The notes under the pieces were generated by a model. The model did not search any database and was not told the DNA's origin. It was given only the letters and a program-made list of their open reading frames with translations. Below are positions 38,761 to 49,947 of a DNA stretch of 64,000 nt, piece by piece. This stretch comes from Prostheceraeus crozeri (taxonomy: Eukaryota > Platyhelminthes > Polycladida > Euryleptidae). Position numbers and translations under genes: made by a program. The stretch lies in the NCBI GenBank assembly GCA_907163375.1, contig CAJQUW010007059.1:248001-312000 (forward strand), in the 5' to 3' direction. The stretch's first letter is position 1. The number at the start of each line of letters is the position of its first letter.

Positions 38761-39629
38761 AATCATTAGTTAATAGAATCTATCTAATCCATTGTAATTG
38801 TGATGCAGCGTCAGAATGCTAAAATTTCCATCCTTTTTTCGACATATTATTTGCTGATGCATGTACAGAATACGCCTATAGAATATTTTAGGATATGGTT
38901 GAAGTTGAATGTTACTTGTAAGTTGAACGTCAAGGTTAAGGACCTGGTATAGTGTATCATAAGCGCTGAATCGGTTGATTTTGATATTGTGTTGTTGGTA
39001 TTCTGACATCAGGTAGGACTCTACAACGATTAAATTAATCTTATAGCGAAATTGTGAAATGTAAAACTTGACCGCGTCGCAAAATTTCCCAATTAGTTTA
39101 TATTTTATGAATTCCAGCTTTCATGCATTCAGGGAAGAGAAAGGGTCGGCCATCTGGGTCATTTCTGAGATTCGCCAGAAAATGCAATAACAATAGGAGA
39201 GGTAGGGGGTGAGGTATGTGGGTCCCTAAGATTGAATGACAGCTTCATTCCCTAAGATTGAATGACATGGCTCCGTCTAAAGACAGCATCTTCATGATGC
39301 ATAAGACCCCTCTGCTCATAAGTCATCACAATTGATATTATCCATAAGTCCCCTCTAGCCACTCATGGCCCCCTCTGGCGACTCATGGGCCCCTCCTTGA
39401 TTATCAGTGAGCCCCTCTGACGATCAGTGGCCCTCCTCTGACGATGCATGGGTCTTTTTGAAGATGTTGGAGCTTTTTTGACTAAACTATGCATTGCATA
39501 TATTTATGTTGCATACCCGCAACGTGATCTATGTTTCTTTGTTGCGTTTTTTTGGCTCTTAAGTGCATGTAGATCACCTCTCTTATCCGGCACATACTAT
39601 ATAACCGATCGCCATAAAATTTCATAGCA
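38761..39629. other. intronic; short degenerate tandem repeat
   Basis: At 39345-39455 a roughly 24-bp unit of the type CCCCTCTGACGACTCATGGG recurs four to five times with changes. Otherwise I see nothing. The open frame 38770-39009 (minus) may be the N-terminal remnant of the Penelope-like element. Confidence 0.5.
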
Positions 39630-39822
39630 AATTACTCGACTGACAACAAAGGTCTGTCATAGAACATTGAATATCTAAAGAGAACGACAACTGTTTAGTC
39701 AGTAAAAGACGCAAACACCTTTGATTCCCCGACCGCTTTCGCCTGACCCAGGAATCGAACTGAAGGAGACGAGCTCGCATCTTCTTCACTGGGCCACGCT
39801 GACGGTACAAAGGGAATGGCGA
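39630..39822 (-). repeat. tRNA-derived SINE, minus copy
   Basis: Read on the minus strand from about 39805: GTCAGCGTGGCCCAGTGAAG (A-box region), then GCGAGCTCG, AGTTCGATTCC (B box) and a non-tRNA body. The order and spacing match a polymerase III promoter. It forms an inverted pair with the plus copy 90 bp away. Confidence 0.82.
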
Positions 39823-39892
39823 GTTGATATGCTGTCTCGCTACAACAGTTATACTGGTAGCTTTCTGTCGATATCACTAAGAGATGACTTCT

Positions 39893-40075
39893 GTCTTCAC
39901 TCGCATTCCTTTTGTATCGTCAGCGTGGCCTAGCGAAGGAGGTGCGAGCTCGTCTACACCGCGAACTTTGGCTCGATTCCTGAGTCAGGCGAGTGCGCTC
40001 GGGGAATCAAGGGTGCTTGTGTCTTTTATTGACTTGATAGTTGTCATTCTCATTAGACATTCAAATTACTCGACT
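39893..40075 (+). repeat. tRNA-derived SINE, plus copy
   Basis: CAGCGTGGCCTAGCGAAGG gives an A box and GGCTCGATTCC a B box. The body then matches the reverse complement of the left copy (GGGAATCAA, GTCTTTTA). Both copies are flanked by TTACTCGACT on their outer sides. Confidence 0.82.
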
Positions 40076-42153
40076 ATTTTCTCCATATAAATCAAGTTTT
40101 TTAATTGGAACGGCAGTTCAGAATAACAGAGGATTAGTTAGCCGATGCCTTAGATATGATAAGAAAACCTGACTACTCACCAATTAATGACTGCTATGTT
40201 GCAAGAAGTTCATGACGATCGATTTATGTATACATTCTAGGAGAGTGATGTCTGACTTGGACTTACTTAAAATTACAGGCCGACTAGAGCTTGCTTGTAG
40301 AAAATCTGCATGCCGACGCGTTATTGTGAGCATATTATTTTATTATGTTCAAGAAATTTTATTTATATTGGTATTCATCTTCTTCTTCATTTTAATACAT
40401 CATTAGCACCAATGGCGATTAGCTTTATAAAACTGCATGTACAATAGTAAAGTGTAGATGTATGCATTCAAGAAGCAAGCCGTACATTTTGAAGTAAACA
40501 ATTCCATTTGTTCTACTGTGTACGGGTTATATTATTACTCGTACATTGTGAGACTCGTTATACACGCCAAGAAATTTTGATTCACCAAACCCTCCCTCAT
40601 ATCATGACATTTTGAAATAAGATCAAGCTAAAAAAAGTTGTAAGTCCTGCTTGATAAAATTGCCAAGAAAAAATTTTATACATTCCAGAAGGTTTCGCAT
40701 GCGGCGCTTTATTGAATTCTATCAATTATACTCTTAAAAGACCGGAAGTTTCGCTTTCGGCGCTTTAAAAAAAACATGGATTCTACTGGTTTTACTCTCC
40801 ATGGTGTGGAGGTTTTGTCTGCAATACGTAGCCTCAATATGGTTGAGCTCTAATTAATAACTATCTGTGGCCTTAGTGCATTAATAATCAATGTATTTTT
40901 AGCCGTAGCATAGAGCCTGTAGTGTGTAGGCGCATAAAGATTAAAACTATTAACTATTTAAAATTGACTATTGGATTACTTGTAGTCATATTAAAGCTGA
41001 AAATGGGCCCCGAAAAAATGACGTATGGGCCCGCCTAAAAGAGATATTCTGGATTTTTTGTGACATTGCGTTCTCATCCCTATATACATGTAGCATATAC
41101 TGGACCCTAATTGTCATTAATAAAAAGTGTCAGTAAATGTCTGCAAATTTCTAACTCACTGTTGCGCGGTCACCATGGAGTATTCATATTCAATGCATCG
41201 CAATGAATTCATCATATTCAATGCAAGCTATGCGTCTTATTCTTAAAGTTAAAAAATGCGGAATTTTAAGATTTTTCGTGCTAAGAAACTCTGACTTGCT
41301 AGTTATGTTCCAAGAATATGCGATAGTGCTTTTGTGTGCCAATCAACCGTTCACAGCTCGACAATGAGAACTTGTATCGCGCGCGTATATGCATGTATAC
41401 ACGGTCTGTACACACTTATACTAAACAAGATTCCGTCCCCAGAAAGTGTAAATGCTGCTAATTATTATATACTATTCTCTTTTCGGCGGTAATCAAAATG
41501 ATTACACCGAAATCATGCTGTAATGGTTGGATAGGATCAATCTCCTCTTGCAGTATACCTACATGTATATAACCAGAGCCTAATGCTAAATTCATGTTTT
41601 TCTAGTATTGGCATTTTTATAACTTTCGATAGATATTCACGTCAGAAGATGGTATTAGATCTTGACATCACATGATAACGATCGAGTGATTTCATATTGT
41701 CAGGGCAGTTATAGGACTATATGTATATGCAATAGAAGGGGGAGACAATGCGTAGCCGAGTCAACTATCTGGCGCGTCAATTATTCATAATGCATGAAAT
41801 CATGAAGGCATTCGTGTGAAGATGCAGCGAATATGGATTGTAATTAACAATTTACAATGGGTTTTTCCTATCATAAATATGCTGCTTGAATTCAATTATA
41901 ACTTGCTTAGTAAATTACATGCGTGTCTCCTATATGCAATCCTGTACGCAATTTCATAGTAATCTACCTACTACGTATAGTAAGTAATACGCTGTCATAA
42001 TTGATAAATTTGATGGACTATCTTTCGAGCCATGTGTTACGGTGTCGCTTTTTAAAAGTTTTGTGGTATCTTAAAAATATAGCAAGTGATGAGGAAGATA
42101 TGAATCCACTCTCTAATCTGCAGGACGTCATTATTGCATATTTCCATTTTCAG
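40076..42153. other. intronic, nothing recognised
   Basis: A short duplicated phrase around TTTCGC..CGGCGCTTTA occurs at 40686 and 40748. GTGTCAGTAAATGTC at 41127 repeats the word seen at 35.7 kb. No coding sequence. Confidence 0.4.
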
Positions 42154-42327
42154 TTTGCGGTATGATAATGCTACTCAGCAGTAGCGTTCTCCTAAGAGCT
42201 CTGCTCTGTAAACGTAGTGGGGGATGTTGCGGTCAACGTTCTAGTGCTTCTCAATTTTCCGGTGCTGTGACAGGCGAGTCAGGAAGGAGGTCAGCGGCTT
42301 CTTTAGCCTCACATAACAACACTACAG
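42154..42327 (+). CDS. two-pass membrane protein, exon B
   Basis: The acceptor CCATTTTCAG and donor GTATGA bound 174 bp. Two entry bases complete the codon begun in exon A (A+TT, Ile). The sequence continues the second transmembrane helix as CGMIMLLSSSVLLRALLC, then a Cys/Ser-rich cytosolic-looking tail KRSGGCCGQRSSASQ and SGRRSAASLASHNNTT. It leaves one base (G) for exon C. Reading through the borders gives no stops, and a hydrophobic run spans the A/B junction, which strongly supports the model. Confidence 0.82.
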
Positions 42328-42489
42328 GTATGAATTTGTGACGAGTTTTGTAACCTTTGATTGATAGTTGGTCAGACCCAGAGGTGCATCCGGTATGCTT
42401 GTAAAATCGGTGCCGGTTCTATTTACATTATCCGTAAAATTTCAAGTATGTTCAATTACAAAGTACATACAATCAGGTCAGCGATTCAC

Positions 42490-45221
42490 GTGTGTAAAGT
42501 TGGCAGAACCACTCATCGGAACCAATTTTTATTACAACCTAATCCCACACGAAACAACTTCTGCTTTATCAATTTCAGTCTCCTGATCATGAATCTGGTC
42601 TCAGATTTCGCAAATTCGCAGTCGCTTTTGAGAAATTCAAGTTTAAAGACAAAAGTGGTCGCGCTGTGAAGTAAGCAGAACCAATTGCTTAGTCTCGCTC
42701 ATAGGCGCATCAAATCAATTCCTTTTCATCACTACCTGATCCATTTTGTTGTGCTGAGCCGGGAATCCGAATTTCACTTTTTCTGCAATCTGATTGTGAA
42801 GTTGGCGGAAACCATACTTTAATACTAAGAATTTCTCAGCAAAATCTACTACTCACTCTCATTAATTTGAAGCCCCTAATCACAAATCTGCAATCAGATC
42901 TACGAAATTCACCCGCATTACAAAAATATTCCCCAGAGTGGTCCGTTGTGAACTTGGCAGAACCACCTAAGGGAATTAAAATTTCAAATTCTAACTGCAG
43001 TATTGCAGAGAGTCACTGCAATAGACATACCAAGAGAATGGAATTGCTTCACTGATCACGGTTTGCCGTCTGATTTCCCGGGTGGATTAGTATTTACCGA
43101 GAAAAATCGATTTTACGGTTTTCAAGGATTTCATCACATCCTCAGAATAATCATCATTTATTACACCACAATTCTATTCAAAAACAAGCAACTATCTCTT
43201 TATCAATTTCAGCCTCCTGATCACGAATCTGGACTCGAATCTCACAAATTTGCAGTCGTTTTTTGATTCGTTTGTGATGTTAGCGGGACCACTTTTTAAT
43301 ACTAAGAATTTCTCAGCAAAATCTACCCGCTCACACTAATGTCATCACTGAGACTATCACCGATGGCCAAAACTTTGTCAATGCTGCCTCAATCTCAACC
43401 AAACTTGGCCCACACATTCTCAGAATTACTCTCAAGGGCTTCAAAATACAACAGCCAATGGGCAACTCTGGCCGGAGAATCACTCTGATAGAAGAAAAAT
43501 AAAAAGTCACTGTTTTGAAGCGGTTTTTTTGCTTTATCTCATTTGGAAAATTGTGAAGCGCAAGTTATAACTTGAATGAAAATGTTCCTAAGTCTATCAA
43601 AATTCAAATAACATATCGCCTAAAGGCCTATTTAAAGCATGGGTACTTCTATTCTTCCCCTCCCCCAAATTTTCCAAATTTATTACGTCAAACGTAGTCA
43701 CATTGGATTTAGAGTAGACTTGGTCTGTCAGTCAGTGACAGTAGAGCACCACTGAGAAGTCCTTCACCCTGGGATGAAGGATTGGTCCCTTGGATACTCA
43801 GAAAACAAGATACAGTTGTTATCATGAACTTCGTGAGATTGTTGTCTGCAGTTAACGTCAAAGCAATTGCTGTGAACTTTCTACAAACCAGAGGAATTTT
43901 ATACACTCAACGCTTTTGCGACGGTCTACATCTGGATTACAAAGGAGCAATAGTAGATCGTTGGCGATTCAACACTCGCCGGTGTCAAAAACAAAAATAT
44001 GGGGGTGGGAACAGAAGTACCAAAGCCTGATTCAATGGTAATAATCGAAAATTTGCATTTTGTGTAGTTCCTTTTGTGAGGTTGTATGCGAAGCAAGTTG
44101 AGATAAGTTACCGTTAAAATGTAATGCAAATTGAGGCTAATCTGTTGATCTGTTTTGAAGGGCTCCTGAGGGTGATCCTGAGAAGTTTGGCCCTCGGTGT
44201 AAAGTCATGTTGCAGAAACAATGTGCTGCAAAATTGGTGAAAACATGTGATGATTGCTTGAGGTGTTTCTCCGGCCAGAGGCTGTTGTATTTTGAGGCCC
44301 TCTTGAGTGAGAGTAATTCTGAGAATGTGTGGGCCAAGTTTGGTTGAGATTGAGGCAGCATTGACAAAGTTTTGGCCATCGGTGATAGTCTCAGTGATGA
44401 CATCAGTGTGAGCGGGTAGATTTTGCTGAGAAATTCTTAGTATTTAAAAGTGGTCCCGCTAACATCACAAACGAGTCAAACTGAGATTTCTCAAAAACGA
44501 CTGCAAATTTGTGAGAAATTGATAAAGAGATAGTTGTTTGTTTTTGAATAGAATTGTGGTGTAATAAATGATGATTATTCTGAGGATGTGATGAAATCCT
44601 TGAAAACCGTAAAATCGATTTTTCTCGGTAAATACTAATCCACCCGGGAAATCAGACGGCAAACCGTGATCAGTGAAGCAATTCCATTCTCTTGGTATGT
44701 CTATTGCAGTGACTCTCTGCAATACTGTAGTTAGAATTTGAAATTTTAATTCCCTTAGGTGGTTCTGCCAAGTTCACAACGGACCACTCTGGGGAATATT
44801 TTTGTAATGCGGGTGAATTTCGTAGATCTGATTGCAGATTTGTGATTAGGGGCTTCAAATTAATGAGAGTGAGTAGTAGATTTTGCTGAGAAATTCTTAG
44901 TATTAAAGTATGGTTTCCGCCAACTTCACAATCAGATTGCAGAAAAAGTGAAATTCGGATTCCCGGCTCAGCACAACAAAATGGATCAGGTAGTGACGAA
45001 AAGGAATTGATTTGATGCGCCTATGAGCGAGACTAAGCAATTGGTTCTGCTTACTTCACAGCGGGACCACTTTTGTCTTTAAACTTGAATTTCTCAAAAG
45101 CGACTGCGAATTTGCGAAATCTGAGACCAGATTTATGATCAGGAGACTGAAATTGATAAAGCAGAAGTTGTTTCGTGTGGGATTAGGTTGTAATAAAAAA
45201 TGGTTCTGCCTACTTCACACA
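42490..45221. mobile_element. 2.7-kb foldback element with about 0.98-kb arms
   Basis: The left arm 42490-43480 is the inverted complement of the right arm 44264-45221, with scattered mismatches and a few indels. The spacer is 43481-44263. Each arm is built from subrepeats: a box of the form TGTGAAGTTGGCAGAACC recurs about five times per arm (left: 42493, 42664, 42796, 42947, 43273), with a second repeated phrase around CTGATCACGAATCTG. Long subrepeat arms with a short unrelated middle are the hallmark of foldback/TU-type elements. The ends read CGTGTGTAAAGTTGGC / CATGTGTGAAGTAGGC. The spacer has an open frame (43782-44030) without known motif. I see no clear target duplication. Confidence 0.88.
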
Positions 45222-46600
45222 TGTCAGCAATTCAGTGTTTCCATGAACCTTCGATTATACAATAGACTATATATACATGTTTTATTAAAATATTATATTT
45301 AAAGTGACGGTTGATAATGCAAAAACACCAATACTCGTAAAAAAGGATAAAAACTGTAGGGATGTCACTGCTAAGATAGTGAAAACTCGAGACACAACAT
45401 CCAATGACGCCCATGCTTTTTCACACTTGAAACCTACAATCAATAAAAAGATTTCATTAACCTGTCCTCACACTTTGATCACTTCACATAAAAAATAACA
45501 ATTCTTGTTATCATTCACCTCTTTTTATCTGCTGAACGCTATTTGAACATATGCCGTAAAGAAGGCGCTGGAAGCCGAATTCCAAAACATTTCAATAGTT
45601 TTAATGAAAGCTTGAGAGAAGAAGACGAGCCTATATACAAAATGTGTCCCTCAACAGAAGATCAAAGGCAAAAAAGGCATAAAATCGAAGAAAAGAAAAG
45701 TGGAGATGATGAAGGAATGTAAGCTAATCACTAATTGTGTAACAGTACAGTCAAATAAGGAGATAAGACAAAACTGTACTATGCAGGATGATAACAGAAA
45801 CACAAGGTGGCAAAAAAGTGAATAGACGGTTGTGGGGAATGCAAAAAAATGTGAGCTGATGAGCAATGACCGTGTAACTCGTAGGGTTAAAAATGGAAAT
45901 AACGAAAAATGCGATGGGCTTGACGTTAAAAATTAAGATAACATAGCAGAAGTATACATGTATATAGGATAAAAGACCCTTAAAATTATCAACTCTCCAT
46001 TGAATGCTTTAACGACAAGCCATATTGGAATTACTTCCAGTTGAAGCGCATTCCACATCCACCTTGCTGTTATGTGAACGAAATATCTCCTAAAATGTAA
46101 GTCCGATGAGAATTATTAACAAGGTGTGGACGTCGAGGATGGGGTCTGCTAGAGGTGCGATCCGCCTATCTCCCTGGGGAGCAAGGCCAATCCATCTTCA
46201 CCTATGGATGCTAATTTTCCTCGTTTATCGGAACACTGGTGACGAATTTATCAGCGTTTCAGTTGAATCACGCATGAGTAAGGCGAAAGCCGAAACGTCG
46301 CGCTCTGTATGACTAATACATGTGCATCCTAGAAATTGGAAATTTTTCACAAATTTCGTTGCTAATTTTCATGATTTAGGTCGTTTATGTCAGGGATAAT
46401 TAGTCGTTTATGACATCCCCTGCACATGATGTTGACCTAAACATAAAATAACCTCAGCATGGACGTAGACGCCTGGTCGGGAGAGTTTCCAAGCGGTTTT
46501 CGTCTGACCATCACGGAAATATTGTCTTAGTCATCCAACTTTAATGTGAATTGCTTCAATAATTCGCCGGAACTGAAACTGTATTTTTGTTCCATTCCAG
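45222..46600. other. intronic; contains hammerhead-like motif
   Basis: Apart from the motif at 46271, I see nothing coding. An open frame at 46106-46312 overlaps the motif and is not convincing. Confidence 0.4.
46271..46299 (+). ncRNA. hammerhead-ribozyme-like motif, degenerate
   Basis: CGCATGAGTAAGGCGAAAGC then CGAAACGTC. The stem II hairpin GGC-GAAA-GCC is perfect, and GAAACGTC fits the 3' core with minimal stem III and a GTC cleavage triplet. The 5' core reads CGCATGA instead of CTGATGA, two changes. Such motifs mark Penelope-like element terminal repeats; no RT is nearby on this strand. Confidence 0.45.
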
Positions 46601-46932
46601 ATGTTCATTCGGCCCCTCATCCGTCCTCCGAGGAAAGTGATTCGCCAGTCGGGCTGCCATCTCCTCTCTTCATGCCATCATTTCCCTCTTGTCCACCTCC
46701 GTACATGCCCAATCCTACTCCTTTGTCTTTTGGTGGATTCAATTCCGTTCAGCGCGACCACGTCACAGGAATGATTCTTCCACCTAAGTATACGGCAGAA
46801 CCGCCTCCTAGCTATTCCGTCCTCGAGCTGGAACGTTTAGGCGTAGAACAAGGGAGCAGGGATGAAGAGGATGACGAGGACAGTGATGCAGAAAAACCTG
46901 TATCTATTTGGACTCGACAAGGAAGCGTTTAA
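46601..46932 (+). CDS. two-pass membrane protein, last exon (C)
   Basis: An acceptor (TTCCATTCCAG) precedes 46601. The two entry bases AT with G from exon B form GAT (Asp). The exon encodes a cytosolic tail with VHSAPHPSSEESDSPVGLPS, a proline-rich SCPPPYMPNP, then ILPPKYTAEPPPSYSVLEL. It ends with an acidic patch DEEDDEDSDAEKPV and SIWTRQGSV before TAA. PPPY, PPKY and PPSY are PPxY-type sites that bind WW domains of NEDD4-family ubiquitin ligases or YAP-like adaptors; this role is inferred. The protein may be controlled by endocytic sorting. The family is not recognised. Confidence 0.82.
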
Positions 46933-47873
46933 TATCAATGTGATCTCTTTAACCACAGTCAGCATTTATCATCTTGAGTCCGTCGAAGGCTTTTGATTTT
47001 CCTTTGCTTTTAGATGACTAAAGTTTTGAAGGCATTTATCACCATTTGTACGATGTTGCTGCTTGAAGTTGGCTTATCATGTGTACATAAATTCAGGGTA
47101 TCAAACGATGTGTGATCTGAACGGATGCCATCCAACATTGATCAGCTCATTAATTCTAAAATATGGAGAAATTATGGTAGAAATACTATTTAATCTCTCA
47201 CTCAATGTCAGCTTGCTAGCATTACAATTAGTATCTGTTTCACGACCACTCGATGCACTTATCAGAGCAAGTAGAATTTCAAAACATTTGCTGAAATGTG
47301 AGTGTCCTTCATCGCCTGTGGATGGTAGTTAAAATTCATTGGGTTTCCAATCGACATTTTACAGATTTCAATAGCTCAGATCATCCTGTATAATTTTTTT
47401 TTTGTAAAATGGAAACCTGGCTAGCGAGTTTTGGAAATAGCAGGCGATGGAGACTATTTAGAGGCATATGTCTCTTATTGACCGTCAATGCCGAAAAGAA
47501 TTTTATCTTCAGTGAAGGACTACACACAGACTCAGACTTGCAGGATGTAACATTGTAACATGTTGCCAAAGATAACAGACTGTCTCAGAAGATGATTTTT
47601 AAGATAGGTATTGTCTTTTGTACTAAGATGGCTTATGTCTTCTGAATCATTTTGAAATACGTACTTAACAACTTAGAAATCATTCAGAATATAGTAGAAA
47701 TCTCTCATTGAAAATTTTGATATAAATGTAGATGATCTGAAACAGAAGATTGCAGATATACTTTTTCTGTGTCTTATTTGCTTTTAAATGATTCTTGCAT
47801 CTTTCATAGCATGCACTGATTACTTGCAAAATATTAGTATAAAGAAAATATAATCTTTTGAGAAATTGTTGAT
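46933..47873. other. probable 3' UTR and downstream DNA
   Basis: It follows the stop of the membrane protein gene. An open frame at 47063-47332 has no motif and is likely UTR noise. I cannot place the poly(A) site. Confidence 0.4.
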
Positions 47874-48283
47874 CAGGGTTCGTACAGACCATCGAAAATC
47901 ACGATTTTTTCGGGGTATCGAAAACCCTTGAATATCTGTATTTCTCTCGAAAACCCTCGAAATTTCGATGAACGAAATATGTATCTGTGAGGTTTTTTTG
48001 GACTATTTTTTTCAAAATTTACAAAATTACATTTTATAAAATGTAATATTTAGAATGTATGAATGTTGCTTGCCGGCAGCAATTTTGGATATTCTATGGA
48101 GTGAATTAATTTTTATAGTTAACCATAATATTTTCATTTTTCTGTCAGGCAAGCATTGACATTACCAATTGAACTTGTCGCTATTTCAGCTGATTTTAAA
48201 CAGCTGTCTATCCCGACGTAGACAGATATCCGTTTTTAATGATTCACAACTAGTCGATTGAGACTCAAAAATTTGATTTAAGC

Positions 48284-48740
48284 GGCCAGGCATATGTCGA
48301 GAGAGGCTTTTCAGTTAATAAAGAGGTTGAAGTTGTCAATCTTCAAGAAAATACTTTCACTCACTTTGGTTAATAGTTGACTATGTTCGGACAATCGGAA
48401 AAATTGCAGATGTTCCGTTTACAAAAGAACTATGTGTTTATGTTCGGCTAGCAGAATGCGCTACCAGTCCTACCTCACACAAGAGGCCAGGAAGACAGAA
48501 AATGATGAATCGAAGAACAAATGCGGATGAAATCGATGAACTACGGGCAAAGAAGAGGTGTTAAACGCTTGAAATGAAGACTTGTTATCCAGTGCTGATG
48601 AATTGGGGAAAAAGTTGAAGAGAAGAATGTTGCTCTTCTTACAAGAAGCAACGCGTTTAGGAATACTTCCGATAAAAACCAAAAACTCGGTGTATTGACA
48701 TCATTGGATGCAAAGATGAAAGACTTAAGGGACATGTAGT
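48284..48740 (+). pseudogene. hAT-type transposase C-terminal remnant
   Basis: Pieces in shifting frames read GQAYVERGFSVNKEVEVVNL, then VRTIGKIADVPFTKELCVYV, then RYQSYLTQEARKTENDESKN and SSADELGKKLKRR. The VERGFSxNKEVEV box is the C-terminal dimerisation segment of a hAT-like transposase family, and the following Lys/Glu-rich coiled coil is its usual tail. Many stops; the catalytic part is absent or unrecognisable, perhaps because of the LINE insertion and decay. Confidence 0.7.
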
Positions 48741-49515
48741 TCACCGTGTAATATCTGCGTATTATAAGTATATTTTTGTTACTAGTTTGATGACAAAGTT
48801 TTTGTATTCTATCTGGTACCTAGAATCATTGTTTGATAAGATAGCAAGGTTTTTTGAGTATGTAAATTTATAGCTGATCGAATTATTTTTGTTTCATATT
48901 GTTTGGTTGTAATTCATTTTTGTTATGAATATTGGACTGAGATTTAGAAAAAACGTATGAATCACATCGTTAATTGCACTTATTGTTTTTATGTAATTAT
49001 TTAGATTGTATTTTTACTCTCGTTATTTTTTGTTAAAACTGAGAAACATCAAGTTTGTAGATATGATAATGATTTTGTAGCTTCTTTTAGTCTACTGAAA
49101 TTAAAAAATGTTGGACTGTTTTGTTGTTTGTACTCGTAATTTAATTGCGCTGGACACTGTCATGGATTTTGACAATCATTTTACTGGTGACATTGATCTT
49201 TTGAGCTATATTACCAAAACTCCTCGCTATGAAATGTCTTTCTCGAATACTTATATTCCTTTATATCACTGAAAAATGATCAAATGCTCTAATTTGTCTA
49301 ATTTTTGTAAGATTTCCGTTTGATCATATTATGGCAATATATAGCACTTGATCTAGTGAACGGTTGTGCGCTCTTGGCGATCTCGTCATCGAAATAATTT
49401 CATTCGTTTATCTCGTGTAATATTGGTATATATGGACTAATCTTTATATTTCCTGATTCGTCTTGTCATCGTGCGTACTGCTTTCGTCTTGGTTTTGTGA
49501 TTAATTATACAGAAG

Positions 49516-49857
49516 GTGCAATATTTTCAATTTTTCGAATGGGCATATCTGGTTGGTATTGATTGGTGTTCAGTTCCAATTTGCAACGCTGCTGCAGTGT
49601 CAAGCTTGGATTTACCCATTGTCCGCCTGTCCAACGGTTTGGATTTCCCCTGTATCATTGGTATCTATATCGGTCCTACGTACGTGCCTAAGTATTGTCA
49701 ACGTGTGTTACGTCATTATCGTGTATCCAAAGATATCTTGCATCAGCTTCCACGATCCAACTTGCCTTCGTTTTCGCCAGCTGATTTCATTAAGTCACAG
49801 CTGATTCGCGACGATTTGCCAGAAGTTCTGAAGGAACCCTTGTCGGGTGATCATTAA
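49516..49857 (+). CDS. open frame upstream of LINE ORF1, unrecognised
   Basis: It spans 113 codons with a hydrophobic middle (DFPCIIGIYIGPTYVPKYC) and a polar end (FSPADFIKSQLIRDDLPEVL). It lies 90 bp before ORF1 in the same orientation. It may be a 5' leader ORF of the LINE or host hAT sequence. No motif known to me. Confidence 0.4.
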   Translation: MQYFQFFEWAYLVGIDWCSVPICNAAAVSSLDLPIVRLSNGLDFPCIIGIYIGPTYVPKYCQRVLRHYRVSKDILHQLPRSNLPSFSPADFIKSQLIRDDLPEVLKEPLSGDH

Positions 49858-49947
49858 TTTATTGATTTTTCTCTACGTCATCAAAACGTCATTCCTCGTG
49901 TCATCATACTTCATCTACGAAGTGTGTCTCTGTGAATTCTTCTGATC

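Noticed and set aside
35672..41175. Possible giant transposon: TGACCGCG near 35674 and CGCGGTCA near 41165, with GTCAGTAAA words near both
   Set aside because: Only 8 bp match in inverted orientation, the GTCAGTAAA words run in the same rather than opposite direction, and no target duplication is seen.
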